Of a stretch of DNA of 64,000 nt, positions 37,329 to 45,986 are shown piece after piece. The notes beneath the pieces were generated by a model, which did no database searches, had not been told where the DNA came from, and was given only the letters and a program-made list of their open reading frames with translations. The position numbers and the translations under genes are program-made. Positions within the stretch are counted from its first letter, which is position 1, and every line of letters begins with the position of its first letter. The stretch spans positions 49,509-113,508 of the forward strand of contig JAIQEY010000015.1 of the NCBI GenBank assembly GCA_020073565.1, written 5' to 3'. This DNA comes from Terriglobia bacterium. Its GTDB lineage: Bacteria; Acidobacteriota; Terriglobia; Terriglobales; Acidobacteriaceae.

Positions 37329-38705
37329 ATGATTGCGCCTGTGCTGCTGCGGGTGTTTGTCATCCTGCTCCTGGTGGCGGCCAATGCCTTCTTCGCGGCG
37401 GCTGAGTTTGCCTTGGTCAGCGTGCGCGAAACGCGCATCCAGCAACTGATCGAAGCCAACCGGGTGGGTGCCCGCACCGTCCTCAAACTGCACCAACAAC
37501 TCACCCGCGTCGTCAACGGTGTGCAATTGGGGATTACAGTGATGAGCCTGGCGCTGGGCTGGCTGGGCGAACCCGTGCTGGCGCAAATGTTCCAAAACGG
37601 GATCGGCAGTATTCCGCACGCAACCCTCTACGCGCACTCGATCGCGGTTGGAGTGGCCTTCATCCTGATTACCAGCCTGCACGTGATTCTCGGCGAACTG
37701 GTGCCAAAGTCGCTTGCCCTACAGCGGGCCGAGCGGGTGGCGCTGGCGGTGGCCGCGCCCATGGATGTTTTCCTGACCATTACCGGCCCCCTGATTGCCG
37801 GCATGAGCCGCATCGCCAGCCTGGTGCTGCGGGCGTTTGGGACGCACGAGATCCGGCATGGCTCGGTTCATTCTCCTGACGAACTCAAGCTGATCGTGGC
37901 GGCTGCGCATCACTCCGGGCAGCTCTCGTCGGTGCAGGAAGAGGTTCTGTTGAATGCGTTGGAACTCGACAGCATTACGGCGCGCCAGGTGATGGTACCG
38001 CGGACCAGGATTTTCTCGTTGCCCGCCGATATGAGCCTGGATGAGGCGGTGACGCGGGTGGTCGAGGAGCAACGTTCCCGCGTTCCGGTGTACGATCCGC
38101 AACGTGGCCCTGAGCACATTGTCGGAGTGCTCTATGCCAAGGACCTGATGCGCTGGACGCGGCTGCGCCTCAGCCTGATCACCGCACCCACGGCTGCCCT
38201 GCGCGTCTCGCGCGTGCCCATCGGCCAGATCATGCACGACGTGCTGGTGGTTCCGGAGACCAAATCTCTGCTGGAGTTGCTGGGTGAATTTCAGCAGCGC
38301 AAGCGGCACCTGGCGGTGGTGGTGGACGAATTTGGCTCGACGGCGGGCGTAATCTCAGTCGAAGATGTGCTTGAGCAGTTGGTCGGCGAACTGGAAGACG
38401 AGTTTGACGTGACCTCCGCCCAGCCCGAGGTGGCCGACCTGAAGGCTCCCATGTCGCTCGACGGCGCGATGAACATTCGCGACCTCGAAACGCAGTATGA
38501 AGTGAAGCTGCCGCAGGACGAAGGCTATGAGACCCTGGCCGGTTTTGTGCTCTCGCGGCTGCAGAAGATTCCGCAAGGAGGCGAGGCCGTTGACTATGAA
38601 GGGCGTCGCTTCGTCGTCGAAGAGATGGATGGACATCGCATCGCGACCGTGCGGATTGAGCCGGTCCCGGTCGAGGCGCCACCGGTAGAGCGGGCGGGGG
38701 ATTAA
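37329..38705 (+). CDS. CNNM/CorC-type membrane protein (hemolysin family)
   Basis: A 458-residue inner-membrane protein of the DUF21-CBS-CorC_HlyC family, associated with magnesium and cobalt handling. The DUF21 part (residues 1-190) has hydrophobic spans beginning VLLRVFVILLLVAANAFF, with the AAEFALVSVRETRI motif. Paired CBS domains follow (VMVPRTRIFSLPADMSLDEA and later LAVVVDEFGSTAGVISVEDV), then the C-terminal CorC_HlyC domain (YETLAGFVLSRLQKIPQGGE). The start is ATG 37329. The DppB-type permease gene begins 5 bases after its stop, so they may be co-transcribed. Confidence 0.9.
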   Translation: MIAPVLLRVFVILLLVAANAFFAAAEFALVSVRETRIQQLIEANRVGARTVLKLHQQLTRVVNGVQLGITVMSLALGWLGEPVLAQMFQNGIGSIPHATLYAHSIAVGVAFILITSLHVILGELVPKSLALQRAERVALAVAAPMDVFLTITGPLIAGMSRIASLVLRAFGTHEIRHGSVHSPDELKLIVAAAHHSGQLSSVQEEVLLNALELDSITARQVMVPRTRIFSLPADMSLDEAVTRVVEEQRSRVPVYDPQRGPEHIVGVLYAKDLMRWTRLRLSLITAPTAALRVSRVPIGQIMHDVLVVPETKSLLELLGEFQQRKRHLAVVVDEFGSTAGVISVEDVLEQLVGELEDEFDVTSAQPEVADLKAPMSLDGAMNIRDLETQYEVKLPQDEGYETLAGFVLSRLQKIPQGGEAVDYEGRRFVVEEMDGHRIATVRIEPVPVEAPPVERAGD

Positions 38706-38710
38706 GACGC

Positions 38711-39628
38711 ATGTGGCGTCCCATCGTCCGACGGCTGATGTACACCCTTCCGGTGATCTGGCTGGTGGTGTCTACTGTCTTCCTGCTGATTCATTTCGTC
38801 CCCGGCGATCCCGTGCAGCAGATGCTGGGCGAAGGCGCGGCGGCGGGCGATATTCAAGCCATGCGGCACGCCTATGGACTCGACGTCCCGCTGGGACGGC
38901 AGTACCTGAATTATTGGGGGGGTGTGCTGCACGGAGACTTGGGCAAGTCGCTGCGCTTTAACCAGGGCGTGACGAAGCTGATAGCGCAGCGCTATCCGTT
39001 TACCTTGCAGCTTACGCTGGCGTCGTTGTTCGTGGCCATTGTCCTGGCGATCCCAGCGGGCGTGCGCTCGGCGCGGCACCGCAACCAGTGGGATGACCGC
39101 GTGCTGAGCGTAGTCAGCCTGTTTGGATTGTCGTTTCCTAACTTCGCACTTGGGCCGGTGCTCATCTTGTTCTTCGCCGTGAAGCTGGGATGGCTGCCAG
39201 TGTCCGGTTCAGGCACGCCTGCGCATCTCGTGCTTCCCGCGATCACCATGGGCGGCGCGCTGGCGGCGATCCTGACCCGCATGGTGCGGACATCAATGCT
39301 CGAAGAACTGGGTCAAGACTACATCCGCACGGCCCGCGCCAAAGGGCTGCCTGAGCGCACGGTGGTGTATCGTCATGCGCTGCGCAATGCGATGATCCCA
39401 ATCCTGACCGTGCTCGGCCTGCAGTTTGGTGCGCTCTTGGCCGGAGCGATTGTGACCGAGACGATTTTTTCCTGGCCCGGAATTGGGCGGCTGACGATCC
39501 AGGCAATCGGGAACCGCGACTACTATCTGGTGCAGGGGTGCATTCTGGCCATTGGGCTGACGTATGTGGCGGTGAATTTTCTGACGGATCTGCTGTACTC
39601 GGCGGTAAACCCGAGGATCAGGCAATAA
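38711..39628 (+). CDS. DppB/OppB-type ABC transporter permease
   Basis: Inner-membrane subunit of a peptide/nickel-class ABC importer, 305 residues. The first span (LMYTLPVIWLVVSTVFLLIH) is followed by the family motif FVPGDPVQQMLG. Five further spans follow, with the EAA loop DYIRTARAKGLPERTVVYRH ahead of the closing pair. The usual partner, DppC, is normally the next gene, but here it lies 2.7 kb downstream at 42312, beyond a toxin-antitoxin islet. No ATPase or substrate-binding protein is present in the window. Confidence 0.92.
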   Translation: MWRPIVRRLMYTLPVIWLVVSTVFLLIHFVPGDPVQQMLGEGAAAGDIQAMRHAYGLDVPLGRQYLNYWGGVLHGDLGKSLRFNQGVTKLIAQRYPFTLQLTLASLFVAIVLAIPAGVRSARHRNQWDDRVLSVVSLFGLSFPNFALGPVLILFFAVKLGWLPVSGSGTPAHLVLPAITMGGALAAILTRMVRTSMLEELGQDYIRTARAKGLPERTVVYRHALRNAMIPILTVLGLQFGALLAGAIVTETIFSWPGIGRLTIQAIGNRDYYLVQGCILAIGLTYVAVNFLTDLLYSAVNPRIRQ

Positions 39629-39716
39629 CCCCGTAATTGGGGTGGACACTCTTCTCCGAGGCGAAGGGGCACCCGCGACCAACGTGATGCGGGTGTCCGA
39701 ATGGTATCACCAGATT

Positions 39717-40562
39717 CTAAGGAAAATATTTGTCGATCTGTCCCGCGTACGGAAGACCACCAAGAGCGCGCAATACGGTGGTATCAATGGCTTCGAGCTT
39801 CTCCAGGACCTCCCCAAGGTTCTCGAGGCTGTAAGGTAATCGTCCGTTATGGACCAGATCACACCTAGAGTCGAAGAGCTTCCCGAGGTCGAGTGCGGAC
39901 TTGACCTCTGCGGGTACTCGGCCTGTCACTCTCCCCAGGTAGCCGCTGATAGGTTGGATATTAGAAGTATCACGCATCGGAAATACTTCCAAGACCGTCC
40001 AGAGCCACAAGAAACGTTCTTCCCCTGGCTCGGTGGCAATCGCGCGTGAAAATAGCTTTGACATGAGTGTGAATCTTTGTTCGATATCGGGATCACCAGC
40101 GACAGCAAGCCGGTAAGACTCAATCTGCCTTTCTAACTCTGCTGGTTCAAACTGTACCGCCGGGGAGGTCCCAACCCATCCGCCGCCCAGGGCTTGCTCG
40201 GAATCGCTCAACCATCCGCTCCACAGCTCGAAGTTGAACAGCGCGGGTGTTAGAACGGCAGACAGTTGCGTCACAACGCGGTTAATTTCGTCCTCACAGT
40301 ACTGGCGGCGACCAGCCTGATGCTCCGCTCGAACGATGATTTCGATATAGCTGAGTTCACTCCCAGCGACCACCATGCGCTTTGGCGCGAAAAGTATCCG
40401 ATCAACTCCGGCCCGGACGATTGGCGGACTGACGCGAACGAATGTGTCGTACTCGCGTGGGCCTTGAAAAAACTCCACGCGAACCGGGTCGGCGATCACC
40501 TTCGTGGTGAGCGTAACAAGATCGGTGCAATACAACTTAAGATACTTCGAAAATTTCGGCAC
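39717..40562 (-). CDS. HEPN-like protein, possible abortive-infection RNase
   Basis: A 281-residue protein with no assigned family. The N-terminal 130 residues are mixed alpha/beta (YIEIIVRAEHQAGRRQYCED). The C-terminal part is helical, with ERFLWLWTVLEVFPM and then LFDSRCDLVHNGRLPY, which holds an Arg233-x4-His238 motif. This arrangement is that of HEPN RNases, where Rx4-6H is the active site and an acidic helix precedes it. The AT-richer base composition and the toxin-antitoxin genes next to it support a mobile defence role. The call is by motif only; some HEPN-fold proteins are not nucleases. Confidence 0.5.
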   Translation of the reverse strand: MPKFSKYLKLYCTDLVTLTTKVIADPVRVEFFQGPREYDTFVRVSPPIVRAGVDRILFAPKRMVVAGSELSYIEIIVRAEHQAGRRQYCEDEINRVVTQLSAVLTPALFNFELWSGWLSDSEQALGGGWVGTSPAVQFEPAELERQIESYRLAVAGDPDIEQRFTLMSKLFSRAIATEPGEERFLWLWTVLEVFPMRDTSNIQPISGYLGRVTGRVPAEVKSALDLGKLFDSRCDLVHNGRLPYSLENLGEVLEKLEAIDTTVLRALGGLPYAGQIDKYFP

Positions 40563-40653
40563 GATCCCCCCTTGCTGGTCTTATCCGCTGGTGCGCCATC
40601 CTTCGCGGCCCTTGTGGGGGCAGGCTGGCGCAGGCCATTGGAGCAAAGATCTG

Positions 40654-40932
40654 TCAGACCAATTCAATTACAACCCGCTGCCCCACCAAAGCCGCTGCCC
40701 GCTGCAGGCTCGACAGTGTGATGTCGCGTTTCGGATCGAGAATGCGATCGACCTGGGAGCGGCTCGTCTTCAGCAAGACCGCCATGCGCGCCTTGGAGAT
40801 TTTTTTCTTCTTCATGGCCTTGGCCAGTTGCCAGGCTACGACCTCCTTGATGGCTTGTGCCTGCGCTTCTTCGAAGATGTTTTCCTTCTTCAGGAAGTCG
40901 TCAATGCTCGATCCCATATTCTTCTTACTCAT
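40654..40932 (-). CDS. XRE-type antitoxin (HigA-like)
   Basis: A 92-residue DNA-binding antitoxin. A helix-turn-helix lies at about residues 46-75 (KARMAVLLKTSRSQVDRILD), followed by ITLSSLQRAAALVGQRVVIE, as in XRE-family antitoxins of HigBA-type pairs. The N-terminal half is lysine-rich and helical. Its ATG overlaps the stop of the toxin gene by 4 bases (40929-40932), so toxin precedes antitoxin, the HigBA order. It would bind and neutralise the toxin and repress the operon. Confidence 0.8.
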   Translation of the reverse strand: MSKKNMGSSIDDFLKKENIFEEAQAQAIKEVVAWQLAKAMKKKKISKARMAVLLKTSRSQVDRILDPKRDITLSSLQRAAALVGQRVVIELV

Positions 40933-41285
40933 TGCTCCAACTCCTTCTGGCGCTTTCGCGCCAAGGCTAAATCATCTTCGGGAGTGGCCCGTGTTTTCTT
41001 GATGAATCCGTGCAGCGCCACCAGGCGACCCTGATAAAAGCAGATCAAGACGCGCGCCGTGCGGTTGCCAGGGAGATCGGTTCGCACCTCCCACAGACCT
41101 TTCCCCATCGGGCGGCACAGCGGCATGCCTACTGGCCAACGCCATTGTGCACGCAGCAGGTCAGTTCCAATGGCACGCCGCTCTGCGGTATCCATTTCCT
41201 TCAACCAATCGCGAACCGGCTCGGCGCCAGCTTCGCTGCGAAAGAATACGAGCTCGACTTTCCGTGGCGCTCTTTCACGAGCCAT
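40929..41285 (-). CDS. RelE/HigB-like toxin (phage Gp49-like)
   Basis: A 118-residue protein from ATG 41285 (a GTG two codons earlier is possible). The sequence VELVFFRSEAGAEPVRDWLK, then RPMGKGLWEVRTDLPGNRTA and LICFYQGRLVALHGFIKKTR, follows the RelE/Gp49 fold, with the basic and aromatic residues of ribosome-dependent mRNA interferases. It ends in a charged helix (DDLALARKRQKELE). Paired with the XRE antitoxin through a 4-base overlap. It is part of the islet between dppB and dppC. Confidence 0.82.
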   Translation of the reverse strand: MARERAPRKVELVFFRSEAGAEPVRDWLKEMDTAERRAIGTDLLRAQWRWPVGMPLCRPMGKGLWEVRTDLPGNRTARVLICFYQGRLVALHGFIKKTRATPEDDLALARKRQKELEQ

Positions 41286-41395
41286 CTGCACTCACGTCCC
41301 AACATCAGTGTACCATAAAAGATACATGGCTGGCGTACAAAATCTCGTTGACGCGTATATTGGCGTCTTGGCCACTGCTGCAATCTGGGGGTGCG

Positions 41396-41647
41396 ATGCA
41401 CTACTTCGTAGAAATCGTCGGGTGGGTCGGCGCGGGGCTGATCCTGGCTGCCTATGCGCTTCTGTCGCTGGGAAAGTTGCATGGCCGCTCTGCCGTGTAC
41501 CAGTGGATGAATGTGGTCGGCTCCGCTGGCTTTGTCGTGAATAGCGGTTGGAACGGCGCCTATCCGTCGGCGGCCCTCAATGTCGTCTGGATGGGTATCG
41601 GAGCCTATGTGCTGCTCCAGCGCCGCGGGAGCGCAAAGTCTACTTGA
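41396..41647 (+). CDS. Small membrane protein (CBU_0592-like)
   Basis: An 83-residue protein from ATG 41396, with GGGGG close upstream. Hydrophobic segments (FVEIVGWVGAGLILAAYALL, AVYQWMNVVGSAGFVVNSG, ALNVVWMGIGAYVLLQR) predict three membrane spans. The pattern, including the spans and the W-x-G-A-Y-P turn, resembles the CBU_0592-type small membrane family of unknown function. It lies between the two toxin-antitoxin pairs. Confidence 0.65.
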   Translation: MHYFVEIVGWVGAGLILAAYALLSLGKLHGRSAVYQWMNVVGSAGFVVNSGWNGAYPSAALNVVWMGIGAYVLLQRRGSAKST

Positions 41648-41701
41648 CCTATATATACAAATAGCTTATCGTGTATATACACTGCGTTTCAGGAGAATCC
41701 G

Positions 41702-41890
41702 ATGGCTGGGACCATGACGTCGATCCGCTTAGATACCCATTTGGCTGACGAGGCCAAGAAACTTCTCGGCGTGAAGTCGCGCACTGAGGCGGTCCATGTG
41801 GCTCTCCGGGAACTGGTTGCGCTGAAGCGCTTCAAGGCCTTGATGAAGAAGAATGGTGGAAAGCTCTCATTCGCCGGTCTCGATGAGTGA
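41702..41890 (+). CDS. VapB-type antitoxin
   Basis: A 62-residue protein preceded by CAGGAGA. The N-terminal part (TSIRLDTHLADEAKKLLGVK) is a ribbon-helix-helix-like DNA-binding domain, followed by SRTEAVHVALRELVALKRF, typical of VapB antitoxins that pair with PIN toxins. The C-terminal tail (KNGGKLSFAGLDE) would bind the toxin. The gene overlaps vapC by 8 bases. The upstream gap has an AT-rich stretch with TATATACA words (about 41650-41682) that could carry the promoter and operator. Confidence 0.85.
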   Translation: MAGTMTSIRLDTHLADEAKKLLGVKSRTEAVHVALRELVALKRFKALMKKNGGKLSFAGLDE

Positions 41891-42290
41891 GCGTATTATC
41901 TTCGATACGTCGGTTCTAGTAGACCACCTGCGCACAGACTGCCACCGTCAGCGGATCGAGGCCTTGACCGGGCTCATCCGTAATTCCTCCGTGGTCATGG
42001 CCGAATTATGGCGTGGCGTTGTGACTTCGGCGGACCGGGAAGTTCTGCGCGCCCTCGCTAGGAATCATCCTACGCTGACTCCTACTGAAAAAAATTGGCT
42101 CGAGTCTGGCGAGATACTCGCAAAAATTCGCGCCGATCGTGGGTTGTCACCCGCTAAACTGCGCGATCTGCATTTCGATGTTCTCATTGCGCTCACGGCC
42201 CGCTCGCACGGCGCCCGCCTGATCACGTCAAACCGCTCCGATTTTGAAATGATAGATAGTTACCGGAAACTCCAGCTTGAGATATGGTAG
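41883..42290 (+). CDS. VapC-type PIN-domain toxin
   Basis: A 135-residue ribonuclease toxin that cleaves RNA using metal-bound acidic residues. It starts at ATG 41883 inside vapB (8-base overlap). PIN landmarks: IIFDTSVLVDHLR with Asp8, VVMAELWRGV with Glu41, HFDVLIALTARSHG with the third acidic residue, and LITSNRSDFEMI with the fourth. Together with the VapB antitoxin it makes a complete pair. Its stop is 21 bases ahead of the DppC-type permease gene. Confidence 0.88.
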   Translation: MSERIIFDTSVLVDHLRTDCHRQRIEALTGLIRNSSVVMAELWRGVVTSADREVLRALARNHPTLTPTEKNWLESGEILAKIRADRGLSPAKLRDLHFDVLIALTARSHGARLITSNRSDFEMIDSYRKLQLEIW

Positions 42291-42311
42291 TTCCCGAAGT
42301 CCTCACTCGCC

Positions 42312-43169
42312 ATGTCTACTCTCGCCATCTCGCTCCCACGCCTGGCCCGCCACAATCCGCTGGCGGCGGTGGGCGTTGTGCTGGTGGCGTTCTTCCTGAT
42401 CGCGGCCCTTTTCGCGCCGTGGATTGCTCCGCAGGATCCTGCCCACATCGATCTTCCTAACCGTCTGGAGCCACCGTCGGCACAGCACCTGTGCGGCACC
42501 GACGAACTCGGGCGCGACATTCTTTCGCGGCTGATTTGGGGTGCGCGCATTTCGATGTTCGTGGGCAGCAGCGTGGTCGCCGGTTCTTTGTTCCTGGGCC
42601 TCATCGTCGGCAGCTTTGCGGGATACTACGGTGGCCGCATCGACCGCTTTGTCAACATCGTGCTGATGAATGCTTTTCTCTCTTTTCCCGGCATTCTGAT
42701 TGCGATTGCCTTCGTTGCCTTCCGGGGACCCGGCATCTTTAATCTGGTGCTTGCGCTCTCGCTCGGGGGATGGGTTGGCTATGCGCGGCTGGTCCGCGCG
42801 CAGGTGCTGGCGGTGCGTGAAAGGGAATTCGTTGAAGCCGCGCGCGCCCTCGGGGCGAGCGACCTGCGCATCCTGCTGCGGCACATTCTTCCGAACATTA
42901 TTCAGCCCGTGATTGTGCAGGCAGCGATCGGCATGGCGGGCGCAGTTCTGGCAGAGGCGACGATGAGCTTCCTGGGATTAGGCGTGCCTCCCCCGACCGC
43001 CAGTTGGGGATCGATGCTGAACGACGCGCGCTCGCATCTGTTTGACGCGCCCCATCTGGTGCTCTTTCCGGCCGCTACCGTCATGCTGGCGGTGCTTGCC
43101 TTCAATTTTATTGGCGATGCGCTCCGCGACGTACTTGATCCGCGCTCGCGGATTGAGGCGGGACTGTAA
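42312..43169 (+). CDS. DppC/OppC-type ABC transporter permease
   Basis: A 285-residue inner-membrane permease, partner of the DppB-type protein at 38711-39628. The N-terminal span (VGVVLVAFFLIAALFAPWIA) is followed by the motif LPNRLEPPSAQHLCGTDELG and RDILSRLIWGARISM. The EAA loop reads EFVEAARALGASDLRILLRH, then ILPNIIQPVIVQ. It ends in the PPPTASWGSMLND block and a last span. Its separation from DppB by two toxin-antitoxin pairs and other genes is unusual. No ATPase gene follows. Confidence 0.92.
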   Translation: MSTLAISLPRLARHNPLAAVGVVLVAFFLIAALFAPWIAPQDPAHIDLPNRLEPPSAQHLCGTDELGRDILSRLIWGARISMFVGSSVVAGSLFLGLIVGSFAGYYGGRIDRFVNIVLMNAFLSFPGILIAIAFVAFRGPGIFNLVLALSLGGWVGYARLVRAQVLAVREREFVEAARALGASDLRILLRHILPNIIQPVIVQAAIGMAGAVLAEATMSFLGLGVPPPTASWGSMLNDARSHLFDAPHLVLFPAATVMLAVLAFNFIGDALRDVLDPRSRIEAGL

Positions 43170-43262
43170 GCGTCTGCCGAATCCTGGCGTCACGACCCCG
43201 AGTGACCATGCTCACTGCTGCCTGTGTACGCGCTTGTTAGCTTAAGTGTGAGGACCCAAGCC

Positions 43263-43712
43263 ATGCCCACCAATTACTCCTATCGCACCACTGCTCACTG
43301 GACCGAACACACACGCGGAATCGTGGAAGCCGAGGGCATTCCCCGGACGATTAATTTCGCGGCGCCTCCGGAGTTTGGCGGAGAGCCCGGGCTATGGACG
43401 CCGGAACACCTGCTCGTGGCTGCGGTTTCAACCTGCTACGTGGCTACCTTGCGCGCGGTGGCGGAAGCTTCCAAACTTCAGTTGCACGCGCTCGAACTCA
43501 CAGTCGAGGGCACCCTCGAAAAGCAGGAAGGCGGCTTTCGTTTCACCCGAGTCCTTCTGCTTCCCACGGTGACGATTGCGAAAGAAGAGGAACGCGAGCG
43601 TATGGGGCGCCTGCTGGAAAAAGCAGAGCGTGCTTGTCTGATCACACGCTCGCTCGCCTGCACTGCAGTGCTCGAGGCCAAGATTCTTGTGCAGGAAGTT
43701 GCGCACGTGTAG
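43263..43712 (+). CDS. OsmC family peroxidase-like protein
   Basis: A 149-residue protein of the OsmC/Ohr fold, predicted to reduce organic hydroperoxides through two cysteines. ATG 43263 follows GTGAGGA. Cys58 lies in LLVAAVSTCYVATLRA at the start of the central helix, and Cys125 in AERACLITRSL, which are the expected active positions. The N-terminal strand region contains GEPGLWTPEHL, with the conserved acidic and proline residues. The sequence is closer to the general OsmC group than to Ohr. Confidence 0.9.
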   Translation: MPTNYSYRTTAHWTEHTRGIVEAEGIPRTINFAAPPEFGGEPGLWTPEHLLVAAVSTCYVATLRAVAEASKLQLHALELTVEGTLEKQEGGFRFTRVLLLPTVTIAKEEERERMGRLLEKAERACLITRSLACTAVLEAKILVQEVAHV

Positions 43713-43923
43713 AGGAGCAGTTCCCCGGTGCCAGATCTTCGGTCTCAGGGAGATCTCTCGACCGCAGTGTCAGGTTCTGCTTGCAAGTTGTTGATTGTTT
43801 ACCCGTTCGGGACTCCAGCGTCTCCTCAAGCCTGAGACGCTTTTCCCTGGATAACCTTTCCCCTCCTGCTCCGTCCAAATGTTTGAGCGCCGATTTCGGG
43901 AACTTCCCGACGGGCTGGCTCGT

Positions 43924-44304
43924 ATGAGTAGATATATGGAACTGACCTACCAAATCGAATGCCTACATGATGTGGCCGTGGTGGGCTGCTCGGGGCGCAT
44001 GGTACGTGGCGCGACCCTCGATGAGTTCCGTATGCGGCTGGAGCGCTTGGAGAACCTCCGGGTACTGGTGCTTGATCTGTCCGGTATCGAGCAAATGGAT
44101 GCCGGTGGCCTGGGTGTATTGCTGATGTTGAGGCGCTGGGCCTTGCAGGAAAAAGTGCAGCTGAAGCTGGTGAATCCCTCCGCGTTCGTGCGGCGGGTGC
44201 TCGAAGCCACGCACTTGAACTCGGTGTTTGAAATTTCTTCCCTGGAGGAGGCGCTTAGCATTCTGCGGGCGCCCGAACCCCCTCCCCACTACGCAGTCGC
44301 CTGA
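43924..44304 (+). CDS. STAS-domain protein (anti-sigma-factor antagonist type)
   Basis: A single-domain protein of about 126 residues. The STAS fold is seen in LTYQIECLHDVAVVGCSGRM, then LRVLVLDLSGIEQMDAGGLG and VLLMLRRWALQEKVQLKLVN. The position normally held by the phosphorylatable Ser of SpoIIAA (DSxGL) reads DAGGLG, so that Ser is missing and control by kinase is doubtful. The start is uncertain: ATG 43924 is used; ATG 43936 or 43879 are also in frame. No sigma factor or kinase lies nearby. Confidence 0.82.
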   Translation: MSRYMELTYQIECLHDVAVVGCSGRMVRGATLDEFRMRLERLENLRVLVLDLSGIEQMDAGGLGVLLMLRRWALQEKVQLKLVNPSAFVRRVLEATHLNSVFEISSLEEALSILRAPEPPPHYAVA

Positions 44305-44407
44305 ATTGTTTCCCTTGTAGATTTTGATCTGGGCGCGATGCTTTATAATTCGCGCCCATGACCCTTCCTGTGCGATTTGCCTCTTCCGTCCCCTTCGTCC
44401 GGTCGCG

Positions 44408-45733
44408 ATGACCCACCTCGCGCACAAGCTCCGCGTCCGTGATTATTTTTCCCTCGGCTGGGGAACGATGGTCGGCGTCGGCTGGCTGGTAGTGATGGAC
44501 GACTGGCTGATGCGGGGAGGCCCACTAGGCGGCGTGTTAGGCTTCGCGATTGGCGGCATGCTGCTGCTGCCGATTGGCTATGTGTACGGCAAACTCGTCA
44601 TGGCGATGCCGGATGCAGCCAGCGAGATCGCCTACACCGCACGCGTCTTTCCGCAGAAGGTCAGCTTTTTCACGGGATGGATGATGATGCTGGCATATTT
44701 CATTGTCTGTCCATGGGAAGCGGTGGCAGTCGGGCGGATTGCGGGATACATTTTCCCGGCGCTGGATTCGATTGAGTTATATCGCGTAGCGGGAAAGCCG
44801 GTGTACCTGCCGCATCTGGTCATTGGGGTCGCCCTGACTGCGCTGCTCACAGCCGTGAACTACCGCGGCATCCGGTTGAGTGCCACCTTTCAGAACTGGA
44901 CGACATTTGGCACGCTTGCGCTGTTCTCGACCTTCGTTGCGTTCGGAGCGGTGCGCGGCTCGACCGCCAACTTTCCGCCTTTGTTCACGCACACGCCATT
45001 CGTTTCGATTCTGCTGGTTCTTCAAATCGTCCCTTACTTCATGACAGGATTCGAATCGGTGACCAAGGCAGCGGAAGAAGCGAATCCGGAATTCCGGGCG
45101 CGCGGATTCATTCGTGCCATTTATACGGCGATTATCGTCGGATTCGTCTTTTATATCATCGTGATCGCTGCAGTTGGCTTCGTCGCGCCCTGGCGGCAAT
45201 TGACGAACGAGCGGTTTATGACGGCGGTTGCTTTTGAACATGCGATTGGCTCGCGCTGGATTGTGAGCATGATCCTGAGCGCTGCGTTGCTCTCTTTGTT
45301 CAAGTGCTTCAACGGAAATTTTGTTGCTGCCACGCGTCTGCTCTTCGCCATGGGACGGCGGGGAATGGTGGATGGCAGGCTGGCCAGCATTCATCCACAC
45401 AATCAGACGCCAGCGACGGCGGTGGTTTGGGTCGGAATCGCTACGGCACTGTGCATGTTTCTTGGGAGTGCGATCCTGGTACCGATTTCCGAGGTGGGCT
45501 CGGTTGCGTCCGCCAGCGGATGGCTTGCGACCTGCGCGGCGTATCTGTGGATGCGGCCCGCCATCCTTGACCGGATGATTGCGCTGCTAGGCGCTCTCGT
45601 CGGCCTTGCCATGGTGCTGATGAAACTGTTTCCATTTGTTCCGGGACACTTCTCTGGCTGGGAGTGGCTCGCGCTCGTGCTCTGGACTATTCTTGGCATT
45701 CTGGTGGGGCGTCCCACAAAGCTTGTGGCATAA
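44408..45733 (+). CDS. APC-family amino acid permease
   Basis: A 441-residue membrane transporter from ATG 44408; an upstream frame to 44324 adds no hydrophobic sequence. About twelve membrane spans are predicted, opening with YFSLGWGTMVGVGWLVVMDD, in which the first-helix glycine motif of APC carriers is seen. ITAVNYRGI-like sequence (LLTAVNYRGIRLSATFQNW) and PYFMTGFESVTKAAEEANPE match the family. Substrate, probably an amino acid or amine, is not determined. It ends 253 bases before the deacylase gene, separated by a large palindrome. Confidence 0.88.
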   Translation: MTHLAHKLRVRDYFSLGWGTMVGVGWLVVMDDWLMRGGPLGGVLGFAIGGMLLLPIGYVYGKLVMAMPDAASEIAYTARVFPQKVSFFTGWMMMLAYFIVCPWEAVAVGRIAGYIFPALDSIELYRVAGKPVYLPHLVIGVALTALLTAVNYRGIRLSATFQNWTTFGTLALFSTFVAFGAVRGSTANFPPLFTHTPFVSILLVLQIVPYFMTGFESVTKAAEEANPEFRARGFIRAIYTAIIVGFVFYIIVIAAVGFVAPWRQLTNERFMTAVAFEHAIGSRWIVSMILSAALLSLFKCFNGNFVAATRLLFAMGRRGMVDGRLASIHPHNQTPATAVVWVGIATALCMFLGSAILVPISEVGSVASASGWLATCAAYLWMRPAILDRMIALLGALVGLAMVLMKLFPFVPGHFSGWEWLALVLWTILGILVGRPTKLVA

Positions 45734-45787
45734 GTACAAACTGTCATCCTAAGAGCTTGTGATTAAACTGAATTCAGCTATTGTTTT

Positions 45788-45968
45788 GTCATCCTGAGCG
45801 TAGCAGGAAGTTCACGAAGTGAAGTTCCTGCGGAGTCGAAGGACCCCTACCCAACGCGAGAACTCGGCGAACCAAAGCTGGCGAAGGCGAGAAGCATTGT
45901 TGGGAGTAGGGGTCCTTCGACTCCACCGCTGCTTCGCTGCGCGAAGCAGTGGCTCCGCTCAGGATGAC
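45788..45968. repeat. Nested inverted repeat with GTCATCCTGAGCG ends
   Basis: A 181-base composite palindrome. Outer arms: GTCATCCTGAGCG (45788-45800) and CGCTCAGGATGAC (45956-45968). Inner arms: GGAGTCGAAGGACCCCTAC (45832-45850) and its perfect complement (45906-45924). Each side also holds a small hairpin (around AACTTCACTTCGTGAA and GCTTCGCTGCGCGAAGC). The end word is a repeat found in several acidobacterial genomes (recalled, not searched). It fills most of the gap before the deacylase start. Confidence 0.88.
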
Positions 45969-45986
45969 AGACTGAAACGGGGAAAA

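Noticed and set aside
45819..45986. N-terminal extension of the deacylase
   Set aside because: It is encoded by the palindromic repeat; the ATG at 45987 has a ribosome site and starts a signal peptide.
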